Source of the DNA: Rhodospirillales bacterium
Lineage (GTDB): Bacteria; Pseudomonadota; Alphaproteobacteria; Acetobacterales; Acetobacteraceae
Reading direction: 5' to 3'
Length of the DNA stretch: 18,623 nucleotides
Assembly: GCA_018971905.1 (NCBI GenBank)
Contig: JAGWZS010000015.1
Span: 1 to 18,623, forward strand
The notes beneath the pieces were generated by a model. That model saw only the letters and a program-made list of their open reading frames with translations. It was not told the DNA's origin and did no database searches. The translations under genes were made by a program, and so were the position numbers. The first letter of the stretch is position 1, and every line of letters begins with the position of its first letter. Shown here one piece after another: positions 1 through 7,814 of the stretch.

Positions 1-492
1 AAAATAATTGGAGTGGAAACGCGCGCCGGAAGCCGCTTCATAAAATGAGAGCAGCTTTTCGCGCTCTTCATACATCCACAAAGATGGTGAGATCGCACCG
101 CAGTCCAGCGCGAAATGGCTGACATTGAGAAGATGGTTCAACACGCGAGTGAGTTCCGCGAATATTACGCGAATCCACTGCGCGCGCTCTGGCGCCTCAA
201 TTCCCAGCAGCTTCTCGGTGGCAAGCGCGAAAGCATGTTCGCAAGCCATCGGCGAAACGTAATCCAGCCGGTCGAAATACGGCACCGCCTGCATATAGCT
301 CTTATATTCAATCAGCTTCTCGGTGCCACGGTGCAGCAGCCCAATATGCGGGTCGCAACGCTCGATCACCTCGCCATCCATTTCCATGATCAGACGCAGC
401 ACGCCATGCGCGGATGGATGCTGCGGCCCGAAATTAATGGTGTGGCTGTCCACCTCGAAAACCGTCTTCGCTGCCGGTGCGGTCTCGCTCAT
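1..492 (-). CDS. nuoD: NADH-quinone oxidoreductase subunit D (partial, N-terminal 164 residues)
   Basis: NuoD is the 49-kDa-type subunit of respiratory complex I. With NuoB and NuoC it forms the cytoplasmic connecting arm around the quinone site, where electrons from NADH reduce quinone. The frame is open from ATG (492-490) to the window edge, giving 164 residues of a protein usually near 400, so the C-terminal part lies outside. The family N-terminal block [20 protein letters not shown] is at about residues 20-39, followed by [14 protein letters not shown] and further on [11 protein letters not shown]. The start codon overlaps the nuoC stop as ATGA, which implies translational coupling within the nuo operon. 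The frame is truncated only by the window, with no internal stop. Identification is firm. Confidence 0.96.
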   Translation of the reverse strand, partial: MSETAPAAKTVFEVDSHTINFGPQHPSAHGVLRLIMEMDGEVIERCDPHIGLLHRGTEKLIEYKSYMQAVPYFDRLDYVSPMACEHAFALATEKLLGIEAPERAQWIRVIFAELTRVLNHLLNVSHFALDCGAISPSLWMYEEREKLLSFYEAASGARFHSNYF

Positions 493-1115
493 GAGCGGCT
501 CCTGTTCACCTTTTCATCGCCGGGCAACAGGGTCATGCCTTCCCATGGCGAGAGGAAATCAAAATTCCGAAATTCCTGCGTCAGCTTCACCTTGTCGTAA
601 ACTACGGCCTTGCGGTCTTCATCGTAATGAACCTCGACATAGCCGGTAAGCGGAAAATCCTTGCGCAGAGGATGTCCTTCAAATCCGTAATCACTGAGGA
701 TTCTTCGATGATCTTCCAAACCATCGAAGCTGATGCCGAAGAGATCCCACACCTCACGCTCCCACCAGGCAGCGCAGGGCCAGAGGTCGCTCGCCGAGGC
801 AACCGGCGTGCGTTCATCGGTATTCAGAATCACGCGCACCCGCTCATTTCTCGTTACGGAAAGCAGATTGTAAACCACCTCGAACCGCTCTACGCGCTCC
901 GGGTAATCCACCCCGCAAATATCCATAACCTGCTGAAAGGCGAATTGGTCACGCAGGGTTTTCAGCACGCCATGCGCGGCAGCACGTTGAACCCGCAGCA
1001 CCAGCTCGCCAAGCTCGCGAGCCGCTGCAACATCCGGCAGAGCCTTCAGCGCTTCCAGCATCTCATCCACAGGCGCCGGGGAAGTTTCAGCCTGGATTTC
1101 GGTTTCTTCAGCCAC
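489..1115 (-). CDS. nuoC: NADH-quinone oxidoreductase subunit C
   Basis: NuoC is the 30-kDa-type subunit of complex I, a peripheral-arm protein that contacts NuoB and NuoD. The C-terminal half carries the family signature: [20 protein letters not shown], then [19 protein letters not shown]. The frame is open further upstream, but that extension lies over nuoB and is rich in Cys and Arg, unlike the family. I chose GTG at 1115-1113, giving 208 residues beginning VAEETEIQ. This GTG overlaps the nuoB stop (GTGGCTGA, 8 bases), and the nuoC stop overlaps the nuoD ATG. In alphaproteobacteria nuoC and nuoD are separate genes, whereas in E. coli they are fused. Function is certain. The exact start is likely but rests on overlap geometry. 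Confidence 0.95.
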   Translation of the reverse strand: MAEETEIQAETSPAPVDEMLEALKALPDVAAARELGELVLRVQRAAAHGVLKTLRDQFAFQQVMDICGVDYPERVERFEVVYNLLSVTRNERVRVILNTDERTPVASASDLWPCAAWWEREVWDLFGISFDGLEDHRRILSDYGFEGHPLRKDFPLTGYVEVHYDEDRKAVVYDKVKLTQEFRNFDFLSPWEGMTLLPGDEKVNRSRS

Positions 1116-1671
1116 GCAGCACCGTCCCCGTCCGCCGGATTTTCTTCTGCAATTGCATAATGCCGTACACCAGCGCCTCCGCGGTTGGCGGGCAGCCGGG
1201 CACATACACGTCCACCGGCACAATCCGGTCTACCCCGCGCACCACGGAGTAGGAGTAATGATAATAGCCGCCACCATTGGCGCAGCTGCCCATGGAAATA
1301 ACCCAGCGCGGTTCGGGCATCTGGTCGTAAACCCGGCGCAGCGCCGGCGCCATTTTGTTGGTGAGCGTTCCAGCCACGATCATCACGTCCGACTGGCGGG
1401 GTGAAGCGCGTGGAATAATGCCGAACCGGTCAAGATCGTAACGCGGCATGTAGGCGTGGATCATCTCCACCGCGCAGCAAGCCAGGCCAAAGGTCATGGG
1501 CCACAGGCTGCCCGTGCGCGCCCAGTTCACCACCTTGTCGATATTGGCGACGATAAAGCCCTTCCCGGCCAGTTCGCCGGTAATGCCTTTAATCACCGCA
1601 TCCTGTTCCGCGCCGGGGGCAAGATGCTCCCTGTTCCAGGCGAGCTCAGCGCTGTTTGCGGCCGTGGTCAT
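1108..1671 (-). CDS. nuoB: NADH-quinone oxidoreductase subunit B
   Basis: NuoB (PSST-type) carries the terminal iron-sulfur cluster N2, which hands electrons to quinone in complex I. The 187-residue protein shows the four cluster cysteines: the tandem pair C65-C66 in [11 protein letters not shown]130 in [10 protein letters not shown], and C160 in [12 protein letters not shown]. Between them is the conserved block [20 protein letters not shown]. The roughly 35 residues before [20 protein letters not shown] are variable, as usual for the family. The ATG (1671-1669) lies 4 bases after the nuoA stop, and the 3' end overlaps the nuoC start by 8 bases. No key residue is missing. It is an ordinary, complete operon member. 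Confidence 0.97.
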   Translation of the reverse strand: MTTAANSAELAWNREHLAPGAEQDAVIKGITGELAGKGFIVANIDKVVNWARTGSLWPMTFGLACCAVEMIHAYMPRYDLDRFGIIPRASPRQSDVMIVAGTLTNKMAPALRRVYDQMPEPRWVISMGSCANGGGYYHYSYSVVRGVDRIVPVDVYVPGCPPTAEALVYGIMQLQKKIRRTGTVLRG

Positions 1672-1675
1672 GCCT

Positions 1676-2041
1676 TCACTCCCAATTTAGTGCGCCCTTG
1701 TTCCACTCGTAAATAAAGCCCACCGTCAGCACGGCGAGGAAACCGAGCATCGACCAGAAGCCAAGCAGGCCGATCCGGCCGAGCGAAACCGCCCAGGGGA
1801 ACAAAAACGCAACCTCAACGTCAAAAATAATGAACAGGATCGCCACCAGATAATAGCGCACGTCAAAGCGGCGGCGGGCATCGCCAAACGCCTCGAAACC
1901 GCATTCATACGCGGCAAGCTTATCCGGATAAGGTTTCTGCTTGGCTGCGAACAGCGAGCCGAACACGAAGGCAACACCCATAACGGCGGCCAGGGCAACG
2001 AAAATGAGAATCGGAAAATACTGCGCCAGACTTAGCTGCAC
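1676..2041 (-). CDS. nuoA: NADH-quinone oxidoreductase subunit A
   Basis: NuoA (ND3-type) is a small membrane subunit of complex I at the junction between the membrane arm and the quinone chamber. The 121 residues contain three hydrophobic segments at about 9-31, 63-84 and 88-111. The long cytoplasmic loop between the first two holds the family motif [20 protein letters not shown], followed by the acidic [12 protein letters not shown] in the second helix. Translation starts at GTG (2041-2039), preceded by a strong AAGGAG ribosome-binding site (2050-2055) with 8-9 bases of spacing. A nearby ATG is out of frame and closes after five codons, so GTG is the only good start. It is the first gene of the visible nuo operon. 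Confidence 0.97.
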   Translation of the reverse strand: MQLSLAQYFPILIFVALAAVMGVAFVFGSLFAAKQKPYPDKLAAYECGFEAFGDARRRFDVRYYLVAILFIIFDVEVAFLFPWAVSLGRIGLLGFWSMLGFLAVLTVGFIYEWNKGALNWE

Positions 2042-2232
2042 CCGCTCATCTCCTTAGACTGCGCCGAGGCGGCAAACAGCCACCCCCAAGTGAAATTGCT
2101 CCCGCCGTGTCGCACCGCAACAGGCTCTGGTCAACCCTGTTCCTAAGCTGCGCTGGCACGGCGCAACAAAGTAATGTGAGTGTGGTTTCCACGCCTCAAC
2201 AACACGTTAATCGAATTTCAGGAATAAAGGAA
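2042..2232 (-). other. spacer upstream of nuoA, likely holding the nuo promoter
   Basis: About 190 bases separate tRNA-Asp from nuoA. No credible gene is present. Reading the minus strand, a good -35 match (TTGACC, from plus bases 2129-2134) is visible, but no convincing -10 box sits 16-18 bases downstream. The promoter therefore cannot be placed with confidence. The tRNA-Asp 3' side is followed by a T-rich stretch without an obvious extra hairpin, so read-through from the tRNA into nuo is also possible. A clear ribosome-binding site for nuoA ends the spacer. Confidence 0.35.
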
Positions 2233-2309
<77 letters not shown>

Positions 2310-2322
2310 TTAAGGTGGGCGC

Positions 2323-2351
2323 CGTGTACTTGGCATTCAAATCAGCGTCAA
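2323..2351 (-). promoter_or_regulatory. candidate housekeeping promoter of tRNA-Asp
   Basis: On the minus strand, TTGACG (plus 2346-2351; 5 of 6 matches to TTGACA) is separated by exactly 17 bases from TACACG (plus 2323-2328; 3 of 6 matches to TATAAT). Initiation would fall a few bases before the tRNA 5' end at 2309. The bases just after the -10 are GC-rich (GCGCCC), as often seen in stable-RNA promoters under stringent control. The -35 and spacing are good and the -10 is weak. Confidence 0.5.
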
Positions 2352-2389
2352 GCGCATGACAGCAAGTCTTGGCGAATAATTTGGTCGTA

Positions 2390-2461
2390 TAGGCGGTGAC
2401 GGTTTCGAACCGCCGACCCTCTCGGTGTAAACGAGATGCTCTACCGCTGAGCTAACCGCCC
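2390..2461 (-). tRNA. tRNA-Val (anticodon UAC)
   Basis: The minus strand folds as a 72-nt cloverleaf: acceptor GGGCGGT with ACCGCCT, D arm GCTC-AGCGGTA-GAGC, anticodon stem TCTCG/CGAGA with loop TTTACAC (anticodon TAC), variable loop GGGTC, and T arm GGCGG-TTCGAAA-CCGTC. The discriminator is A. CCA is not encoded (the next bases are TAC), unlike the neighbouring tRNA-Asp and tRNA-Leu, so CCA must be added after transcription. The 5' end lies only 2 bases past the T tract of the hupB terminator. Confidence 0.96.
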
Positions 2462-2463
2462 GC

Positions 2464-2504
2464 AAAAAACACAAAGGAGATGGACGGCAGATACCGTCCA
2501 CCTC
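2464..2504 (-). terminator. intrinsic terminator of hupB
   Basis: On the minus strand the 11-base arms GAGGTGGACGG and CCGTCCATCTC (plus 2494-2504 and 2477-2487, one G-U pair) enclose a 6-base loop. CTTTGTG and then a run of six T (plus 2464-2469) follow. It begins 8 bases after the hupB stop. The T tract ends 2 bases before the tRNA-Val 5' end. Confidence 0.75.
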
Positions 2505-2512
2505 AACACGAA

Positions 2513-2785
2513 TCAGTTAACCGCATCCTTCAGCGTTTTGCCAGGCTTAAAGCGGATGGAGGTGGAAGCAGGAATGTTGATCTCTTCGCCCGTGCGGGGA
2601 TTGCGGCCTTTGGAAGCCTCACGCGCGGCGGTGGCAAAGGTGCCAAAACCAACCAGGCGAACCTCTTCCTTCTTCTTCAGCGTCTTTTCGATCGCTGCGA
2701 ACACGGCATCCACCACCTCCGCGGCCTTGGCCTTGGAAAGGTCGGTGTCTTCAGCCACTGCGGCGATCAGATCATTTTTGTTCAC
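2513..2785 (-). CDS. hupB: DNA-binding protein HU
   Basis: HU is a small nucleoid protein that binds and bends DNA as a dimer with little sequence preference. The 90 residues match the usual HU length. The N-terminal helix begins MNKNDLIAAVAEDTDLSKAK, and the DNA-binding beta arm carries the signature VGFGTF (45-50) then GRNPRTGEEINIPAS (about 60-74). I start translation at GTG (2785-2783). A ribosome-binding site AGGGAG (2794-2799) sits 8 bases upstream, and the protein then begins MNKND as in homologues. An in-frame TTG two codons further upstream is too close to that site. It lies downstream of lon, as hupB does in E. coli, between two intrinsic terminators, so it is probably its own transcription unit. 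A distinct alphaproteobacterial name may be preferred to hupB. Confidence 0.95.
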   Translation of the reverse strand: MNKNDLIAAVAEDTDLSKAKAAEVVDAVFAAIEKTLKKKEEVRLVGFGTFATAAREASKGRNPRTGEEINIPASTSIRFKPGKTLKDAVN

Positions 2786-2793
2786 GGGCAAAA

Positions 2794-2799
2794 CTCCCT
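2794..2799 (-). promoter_or_regulatory. ribosome-binding site that sets the hupB start
   Basis: AGGGAG on the minus strand lies 8 bases before GTG 2785 but only 2 bases before the alternative TTG at 2791. It therefore favours the 90-residue HU product. Confidence 0.7.
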
Positions 2800-2847
2800 G
2801 TTGTTGGTTGGATTAACGGGCTTGTCCGCGAACCTGGCGGGCAGACC

Positions 2848-2889
2848 AAAAAAAGGTGGCGCGCGGTCATAACCAAATCGCGCACCACC
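2848..2889 (-). terminator. intrinsic terminator of lon
   Basis: On the minus strand GGTGGTGCGC (plus 2880-2889) pairs with GCGCGCCACC (plus 2855-2864) through ten positions with one G-U pair and a 15-base loop. A run of seven T (plus 2848-2854) follows. It lies 19 bases after the lon stop and separates lon from hupB. Confidence 0.85.
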
Positions 2890-2908
2890 CGTCAAACACA
2901 CTGCGCCG

Positions 2909-5320
2909 CTAATGCGGCAACGAGGCCGAAATTCCCCCTTCCGGCGTCTTGGCCAACTCCTCCGGAGGATCGTCCCATGTGATCGGCTCAGGCGCGCGCA
3001 CCAGGGCCCGGGCAATCACTTCGTCCACATGGCTGACCGGCAAAATGGTCAGATTCTTCTTCACATTATCTGGAATTTCAATGAGATCCTTCTCATTGTC
3101 CTTGGGAATGAAAACCGTGGTGATGCCAGCGCGCAGAGCCGCCAGCAGCTTTTCCTTCAAGCCGCCAATCGGCAGCACCCGCCCGCGCAGGGTAATTTCG
3201 CCGGTCATGGCGATATCCTTGCGGATGGGTATTCCGGTAATGGCGGAGACGATCGAAGTCGCCATCGCAATGCCGGCGGACGGGCCATCCTTCGGAGTCG
3301 CCCCTTCAGGCACGTGCACGTGGATGTCCCGCTTGTCGAAATAAGGCGGCTTGATGCCGAACTGCGTGGCCCTGGAGCGAATGTAGGAATAGGCCGCCTG
3401 CACGCTTTCCTTCATCACATCGCCGAGTTGGCCGGTCTGCTTGATGGCGCCTTTGCCCGGCAGCAACACCGACTCGATGGTGAGAATCTCCCCGCCAACC
3501 TCGGTCCAGGCCAGGCCTGTGACAACGCCGACCATGTCTTCCGCCTCGGTTTCGCCGTAGCGGAATTTCGGCACGCCCGCGAACTTCTCCAAGTTTTTCT
3601 TGGTGATGCTTACCTTCTTGGTCTTGGCGGTGACGATCTCCTTCACCGCCTTGCGGGCCAGGGTCGCGATCTCGCGCTCCAGATTACGTACGCCGGCTTC
3701 GCGGGTGTGGGTGCGCACCAGCTCCAGCATCGCTTCCTCGGAAACCGACCATTCTTCCTTTTTCAGGCCATGTGCCTCGGATTGCTTGGGCAGCAAATGC
3801 CGCTTGGCGATCTCCACCTTCTCATCCTCGGTATAACCAGGGATACGGATGATCTCCATGCGGTCCAGCAGCGGCTGGGGCATACGCAGCGTGTTGGCGG
3901 TGGTCACGAACATCACGTCCGAAAGGTCGTAATCAACCTCCAGGTAATGGTCGGCGAAGGTAGAATTCTGCTCGGGGTCCAGCACCTCCAGCAACGCGGA
4001 GGCCGGGTCGCCCCGCCAATCAGCACCCAACTTGTCGATCTCGTCCAGCAGGAAGAGCGGGTTAGAGGTTTTCGCCTTCTTCATACCCTGAACGATCTTG
4101 CCCGGCATGGAACCGATATAGGTGCGGCGGTGACCTCTTATCTCGGCTTCGTCCCGCACGCCGCCCAGAGACATACGGACAAACTGCCGCCCGGTGGCCT
4201 TGGCAATGGATTTGCCCAGCGAGGTCTTGCCAACGCCCGGAGGCCCGACCAGGCAGAGAATCGGCCCGCGCACCTTCGGGCTGCGCGCCTGCACCGCCAG
4301 ATATTCGACGATGCGCTCCTTGATCTTCTCCAGTCCGAAATGGTCAGTATCAAGGAGCTTTTCCGCCTCGATCACGTCGTTCTTGATCTTGCTCTTATTC
4401 TTCCAGGGGATGCCGACGATCCAGTCCAGATAATTCCGCACGACCGTGGCTTCGGCACTCATCGGGCTCATGGAGCGCAGCTTCTTCAGCTCCGCCATCG
4501 CCTTCTCGCGCGCTTCTTTGGAAAGCTTGGTGGCCTTGATCTTTTCTTCCAGCTCGGCGGTCTCGTCCTTGCCGTCCTCACCTTCGCCCAGCTCCTTCTG
4601 AATCGCCTTCAGCTGTTCGTTGAGGTAATATTCGCGCTGGGTCTTCTCCATCTGCCGCTTCACGCGGTTGCGGATTTTCTTTTCAACCTGGAGCACACCA
4701 ATCTCGGCTTCCATGTGGTTGAACACGCGCTCCAGCCGTTCGGCCGTGCTGTCCAACTCCAACAGCTCCTGACGCTCGGAAATCTTCAGGCCCAGATGGC
4801 TCGCCACTGTGTCCGCCAGCTTGGAGGGGCTATCGATCTGATTGACCGAGACCAGCACCTCAGGTGCTATCTTCTTGTTCAGCTTGATATATTGCTCGAA
4901 CTGCGCCACCACGGTGCGGCCCAGGGCCTCCACCTCCTTGGTTTCGGCGCCGCTGTCCTCCACGGCCTCGGCCTCGACCTCAAAAAAATCCTCGGTGGAT
5001 TTAAAGCTGCTGATTTTTGCCCGGCGCAGCCCTTCCACCAGCACCTTCACCGTGCCATCCGGCAGCTTCAGAAGCTGCAGAATCGTGGAGACGGTGCCGA
5101 CACGGTAAATATCATCGGCGGCGGGATCGTCCTGGGCCGCGTTTTTTTGCGCCACCAGCAGAATCTGCTTATCTTCCTTCATCACGCTTTCCAGCGCGCG
5201 AACTGATTTTTCACGCCCCACGAACAGCGGCACGATCATGTGCGGAAACACTACAATATCCCGCAGCGGCAGCACCGCGAGGGTCTCTATGGGCGATCCG
5301 GGTTTCTTAACATCTGACAT
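2909..5320 (-). CDS. lon: Lon protease, ATP-dependent
   Basis: Lon is a cytoplasmic ATP-driven serine protease that degrades misfolded and regulatory proteins, with AAA+ and peptidase domains in one chain. The 803-residue length is typical of LonA. Domains in order are the N-terminal substrate-binding domain (about 12-205), a coiled-coil linker (about 205-290), AAA+ (about 330-580), and the peptidase domain (about 595-780). Walker A GPPGVGKT is at 359-366 and Walker B LFLLDEID at 422-429. The catalytic dyad is S681 in PKDGPSAG and K724 in [10 protein letters not shown], 43 residues apart as in E. coli (S679/K722). ATG (5320-5318) follows an AAAGGAA ribosome-binding site. A possible heat-shock promoter lies about 75-100 bases upstream and a clear terminator lies downstream. 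All key residues are present. Confidence 0.98.
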   Translation of the reverse strand: MSDVKKPGSPIETLAVLPLRDIVVFPHMIVPLFVGREKSVRALESVMKEDKQILLVAQKNAAQDDPAADDIYRVGTVSTILQLLKLPDGTVKVLVEGLRRAKISSFKSTEDFFEVEAEAVEDSGAETKEVEALGRTVVAQFEQYIKLNKKIAPEVLVSVNQIDSPSKLADTVASHLGLKISERQELLELDSTAERLERVFNHMEAEIGVLQVEKKIRNRVKRQMEKTQREYYLNEQLKAIQKELGEGEDGKDETAELEEKIKATKLSKEAREKAMAELKKLRSMSPMSAEATVVRNYLDWIVGIPWKNKSKIKNDVIEAEKLLDTDHFGLEKIKERIVEYLAVQARSPKVRGPILCLVGPPGVGKTSLGKSIAKATGRQFVRMSLGGVRDEAEIRGHRRTYIGSMPGKIVQGMKKAKTSNPLFLLDEIDKLGADWRGDPASALLEVLDPEQNSTFADHYLEVDYDLSDVMFVTTANTLRMPQPLLDRMEIIRIPGYTEDEKVEIAKRHLLPKQSEAHGLKKEEWSVSEEAMLELVRTHTREAGVRNLEREIATLARKAVKEIVTAKTKKVSITKKNLEKFAGVPKFRYGETEAEDMVGVVTGLAWTEVGGEILTIESVLLPGKGAIKQTGQLGDVMKESVQAAYSYIRSRATQFGIKPPYFDKRDIHVHVPEGATPKDGPSAGIAMATSIVSAITGIPIRKDIAMTGEITLRGRVLPIGGLKEKLLAALRAGITTVFIPKDNEKDLIEIPDNVKKNLTILPVSHVDEVIARALVRAPEPITWDDPPEELAKTPEGGISASLPH

Positions 5321-5394
5321 AATTAATTCCTTTGGTCTCCCGGCTGCCCTTACAAGGCACAGAGCGGGGTGCCGGCTTCACGGCCACCAGCGAC

Positions 5395-5423
5395 ATATCG
5401 GCAGGCAATTGCGCGCCTGCAAG
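5395..5423 (-). promoter_or_regulatory. candidate heat-shock (RpoH-type) promoter of lon
   Basis: The minus strand reads CTTGCA (plus 5418-5423), 16 bases, then CCGATAT (plus 5395-5401). This resembles my recollection of the alphaproteobacterial RpoH pattern, CTTG, a spacer of about 16-18, then CYTATnT, with one mismatch in the -10 part. The -35 part lies in the distal arm of the hairpin after clpX. It would give a leader of roughly 65-70 bases. That lon is heat-shock controlled is known in E. coli. Its use here is inference. Confidence 0.4.
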
Positions 5424-5451
5424 CCACGAATAGGAGGCTTGCAGGCAGCGC
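5411..5451 (-). repeat. strong hairpin between clpX and lon
   Basis: Perfect 11-base inverted arms GCCTGCAAGCC (plus 5415-5425) and GGCTTGCAGGC (plus 5436-5446) enclose a 10-base loop. They are extended by GCGC pairs on the outside (5411-5414 with 5448-5451) around a single bulged A. It begins just past the clpX stop codon. No T tract follows on either strand, so it does not look like a standard intrinsic terminator. It may be a processing or stability element of clpX mRNA, a factor-dependent terminator, or a partial barrier to read-through. Confidence 0.6.
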
Positions 5452-5452
5452 G

Positions 5453-6709
5453 TCAGGACGCGTTCTCCGTCCGCTTTTCTGAGTAGAGATACAACGGCTC
5501 GGCTCGGCCTTCGGCCACCTCACCTGAAATCACCACTTCTGAGACCCCTTCCAAGCCCGGCAGGTCGAACATGGTGGCAAGCAAAATGCCCTCCATGATC
5601 GAGCGCAGGCCGCGCGCGCCGGTGCGGCGCTTGATGGCGCGGTTGGAGATCACTTTCAGCGCGTCGTCGGTGAAGGTGAGCTTCACCCCCTCCATCTCAA
5701 ACAGCCGGCCATATTGCTTCACCAGCGCGTTCTTGGGCTTGGTGAGGATCTCGATCAGCGCCGCCTCGTCGAGGTCTTCCAGCGTGGCGACAACCGGCAG
5801 ACGGCCGATGAATTCAGGAATCAACCCGAATTTCAACAAATCCTCCGGCTCCACTTCGCGCAGCACGGCGCCTGTGCGCCGCTCGTCCGGGCTGCGCACA
5901 TCCGCGCCAAACCCAATGCCAGACCCCTTGCCGCGCTGAGCGATGATCTTCTCCAGCCCGGCGAAGGCACCGCCGCAGATGAACAGGATGTTGGTGGTGT
6001 CCACCTGCAGGAATTCCTGCTGCGGATGCTTGCGCCCACCCTGCGGCGGCACGCTCGCCACCGTGCCTTCCATGATCTTCAGCAGCGCCTGCTGCACACC
6101 CTCACCTGAGACATCCCTGGTGATGGAGGGATTGTCCGATTTGCGGGAGATTTTATCGACCTCGTCGATATAGACGATCCCGCGCTGGGCGCGCTCAACA
6201 TTATAATCAGCCGATTGCAGCAGCTTCAGGATGATGTTCTCCACATCCTCGCCAACATAACCGGCTTCGGTGAGCGTCGTCGCGTCCGCCATGGTGAAGG
6301 GCACGTCCAGAATCCGCGCCAGCGTTTGCGCCAGCAGCGTCTTGCCGGAACCGGTGGGCCCGATCAGCATGATGTTGGATTTCGCGATCTCGATGTCGTT
6401 GTTCTTGGTCGCGTGCGAGAGGCGCTTGTAATGGTTGTGCACCGCGACAGAGAGCACACGCTTGGCGTGCCCCTGGCCGATGACATAATCATCCAGCACC
6501 TTGCATATCTCGCGCGGCGTGGGCACGCCGTCCCTGGTTTTCACCAGCTGCGTCTTATGTTCCTCGCGGATGATATCCATGCACAGCTCGACGCATTCAT
6601 CGCAGATGAATACGGTCGGGCCGGCAATGAGCTTCCGCACCTCGTGCTGGGACTTGCCGCAAAAGGAGCAGTAAAGCGTATTTTTCGTGTCGCCCGATTT
6701 ACTGGTCAT
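5453..6709 (-). CDS. clpX: ATP-dependent Clp protease ATP-binding subunit ClpX
   Basis: ClpX is the AAA+ unfoldase that recognises tagged or regulatory substrates and feeds them into ClpP. The 418 residues carry an N-terminal zinc domain (C14, C17, C36, C39) and Walker A GPTGSGKT (117-124). Walker B VYIDEVD follows at about 179-185, then the RKH pore loop (GRKHP, about 225-229), the ClpP-docking IGF loop (265-267) and the arginine-rich sensor region near TGARGLRS. I start at ATG 6709-6707, which has a GGAG site 5 bases upstream. An in-frame GTG two codons earlier overlaps that site. clpP lies upstream on the same strand but is separated by a terminator, so clpX probably has its own promoter in the 230-base spacer. 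A hairpin follows its stop. Confidence 0.97.
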   Translation of the reverse strand: MTSKSGDTKNTLYCSFCGKSQHEVRKLIAGPTVFICDECVELCMDIIREEHKTQLVKTRDGVPTPREICKVLDDYVIGQGHAKRVLSVAVHNHYKRLSHATKNNDIEIAKSNIMLIGPTGSGKTLLAQTLARILDVPFTMADATTLTEAGYVGEDVENIILKLLQSADYNVERAQRGIVYIDEVDKISRKSDNPSITRDVSGEGVQQALLKIMEGTVASVPPQGGRKHPQQEFLQVDTTNILFICGGAFAGLEKIIAQRGKGSGIGFGADVRSPDERRTGAVLREVEPEDLLKFGLIPEFIGRLPVVATLEDLDEAALIEILTKPKNALVKQYGRLFEMEGVKLTFTDDALKVISNRAIKRRTGARGLRSIMEGILLATMFDLPGLEGVSEVVISGEVAEGRAEPLYLYSEKRTENAS

Positions 6710-6861
6710 AGCCACTCCACAACCCGCGTCTTGGAAAAATAAAGACTAGCCCCCTGTGCAAAAGGGCACAAGCGCCGGACATTTCCGCAAAATAGTGGGT
6801 TTTCAGGCCCATAAGCGAAATATTCCACCCGGGCTGAGACATTTTCCTGCCACGGAATATC
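6710..6861 (-). other. clpX leader and presumed promoter region
   Basis: This is the part of the clpP-clpX spacer downstream of the clpP terminator. The minus strand shows a weak housekeeping-like pair, TTGTGC, 17 bases, TAGTCT, shortly before the clpX ribosome-binding site. Each hexamer matches its consensus at only about half of its positions. Short frames of 63-68 codons cross the region and resemble no family. I see no other gene. Confidence 0.25.
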
Positions 6862-6903
6862 AAAAAACTGCAAAAACCGGCCATTTCCATGCATGAAAGG
6901 CCG
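6862..6903 (-). terminator. intrinsic terminator of clpP
   Basis: On the minus strand CGGCCTTTC pairs with GAAA-T-GGCCG (plus 6895-6903 with 6878-6887, one bulged base at 6883) around a 7-base loop. Two T-rich runs follow (plus 6872-6876 and 6862-6867). It begins about 35 bases after the clpP stop. Confidence 0.65.
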
Positions 6904-6938
6904 ATTTTCCAAAAACCACCGAAAACCGAACGCTGCGT

Positions 6939-7607
6939 TCAGCTACCGCTGGAGTCAGGTTTCGGCGTGTCATCCTTTACAGAGCCGGTCTCCACCTGAG
7001 ATTTCACGACCTCGTCCACAAGGCCAAAATCCTTGGCTTCCTGGGCAGACATATAGGTGTCGCGCTCCAACTTCGCCTCAATGGCTTCGAGAGGCTGCCC
7101 TGTGTGATCCACATAAATCTGATTCAGCTTGCTGCGCAGCTTCAAAATTTCGCGTGCCTGAATTTCAATATCGGTTGCCTGGCCCTGGGCGCCGCCGGAA
7201 GGCTGGTGCACCATTACCCGCGCATTCGGCAGGGCGAATCGCTTACCCTTGGCGCCGGCGCAAAGCAGCAAGCTACCCATGGAGGCCGCCTGGCCAAGGC
7301 ACAGCGTGGAAACCGGCGAGCGGATATATTGCATCGTGTCGTAGATCGCGAGGCCAGAGGAAACCACGCCGCCTGGGCTGTTGATATAAAACGAGATTTC
7401 CTTGTTGGGGTTCTCGCTTTCCAAAAACAGCAACTGCGCGCAAAGCAGAGAAGAGACCACATCATTCACCTGGCCGGTGAGAAAAATGATTCGCTCCTTC
7501 AGAAGCCGCGAATAAATATCGTAAGAGCGCTCTCCGCGCGCCGTCTGCTCCACCACCATGGGCACGAGGTTATTGTTGTAAACCTCGACAGGATCACGAT
7601 CCCACAT
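6939..7607 (-). CDS. clpP: ATP-dependent Clp protease proteolytic subunit ClpP
   Basis: ClpP is the tetradecameric serine peptidase that pairs with ClpX (and ClpA where present) to degrade unfolded proteins. The 222 residues show the full catalytic triad: S109 in GQAASMGS, H134 in MVHQPSGG, and D183 in ERDTYMSA. The spacings are the same as E. coli S97/H122/D171. The oxyanion strand INSPGG is at about 75-80. The N-terminus [20 protein letters not shown] fits the family. A polar C-terminal tail of about 20 residues (from VKSQVETG) is variable in homologues. The ATG (7607-7605) follows AAAGGA. It lies between tig and clpX, as in E. coli. Terminators on both sides suggest a separate transcript. 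Confidence 0.97.
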   Translation of the reverse strand: MWDRDPVEVYNNNLVPMVVEQTARGERSYDIYSRLLKERIIFLTGQVNDVVSSLLCAQLLFLESENPNKEISFYINSPGGVVSSGLAIYDTMQYIRSPVSTLCLGQAASMGSLLLCAGAKGKRFALPNARVMVHQPSGGAQGQATDIEIQAREILKLRSKLNQIYVDHTGQPLEAIEAKLERDTYMSAQEAKDFGLVDEVVKSQVETGSVKDDTPKPDSSGS

Positions 7608-7742
7608 GTAATTTCAATCCTTTATTATGCATAACCGCCGACGTTAGCCCCGCGAAGCGCCTGAAGCGGCCACAACGCGGGCGAAACGCGGCGTCATGAG
7701 CTTAGGTTAGAGCATCTTTCCGGTTCGTCTAGAGGCCGCCTT
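7608..7742 (-). other. clpP leader and presumed promoter region
   Basis: These 135 bases between the tig terminator and the clpP start should contain the clpP promoter. A CATAAT hexamer (minus strand) occurs close to the ribosome-binding site, but nothing like a -35 lies 16-18 bases before it, and no clear heat-shock pair was found. No gene is visible. Confidence 0.3.
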
Positions 7743-7781
7743 AAAAAGCAGAAGCCTTGCCTCCGCTGGAGACAAGGCTTC
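7743..7781 (-). terminator. intrinsic terminator of tig
   Basis: On the minus strand the 14-base arms beginning GAAGCCTTG and ending CAAGGCTTC (plus 7768-7781 and 7751-7764, one G-U pair) close on a 3-base loop. TGC and then five T (plus 7743-7747) follow. It starts 33 bases after the tig stop and is the strongest terminator in the window. Confidence 0.88.
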
Positions 7782-7814
7782 ACCTTTAAACGTCAACGGT
7801 TTTGATGCCGCTGC

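Noticed and set aside
1116..1223. N-terminal extension of nuoC (36 codons)
   Set aside because: It lies over nuoB and is Cys/Arg-rich, unlike any NuoC. The GTG at 1115 overlapping the nuoB stop is the better start.
2912..5206. Very long open frame (764 codons) antisense to lon
   Set aside because: It mirrors lon exactly and has no recognisable domains. In GC-rich genes the codons TTA, CTA and TCA are rare, so antisense stops are rare and long shadow frames are expected.
6706..6912. Small 63-68 codon frames in the clpP-clpX spacer
   Set aside because: They have no ribosome-binding site or family resemblance, and they cross the clpP terminator.
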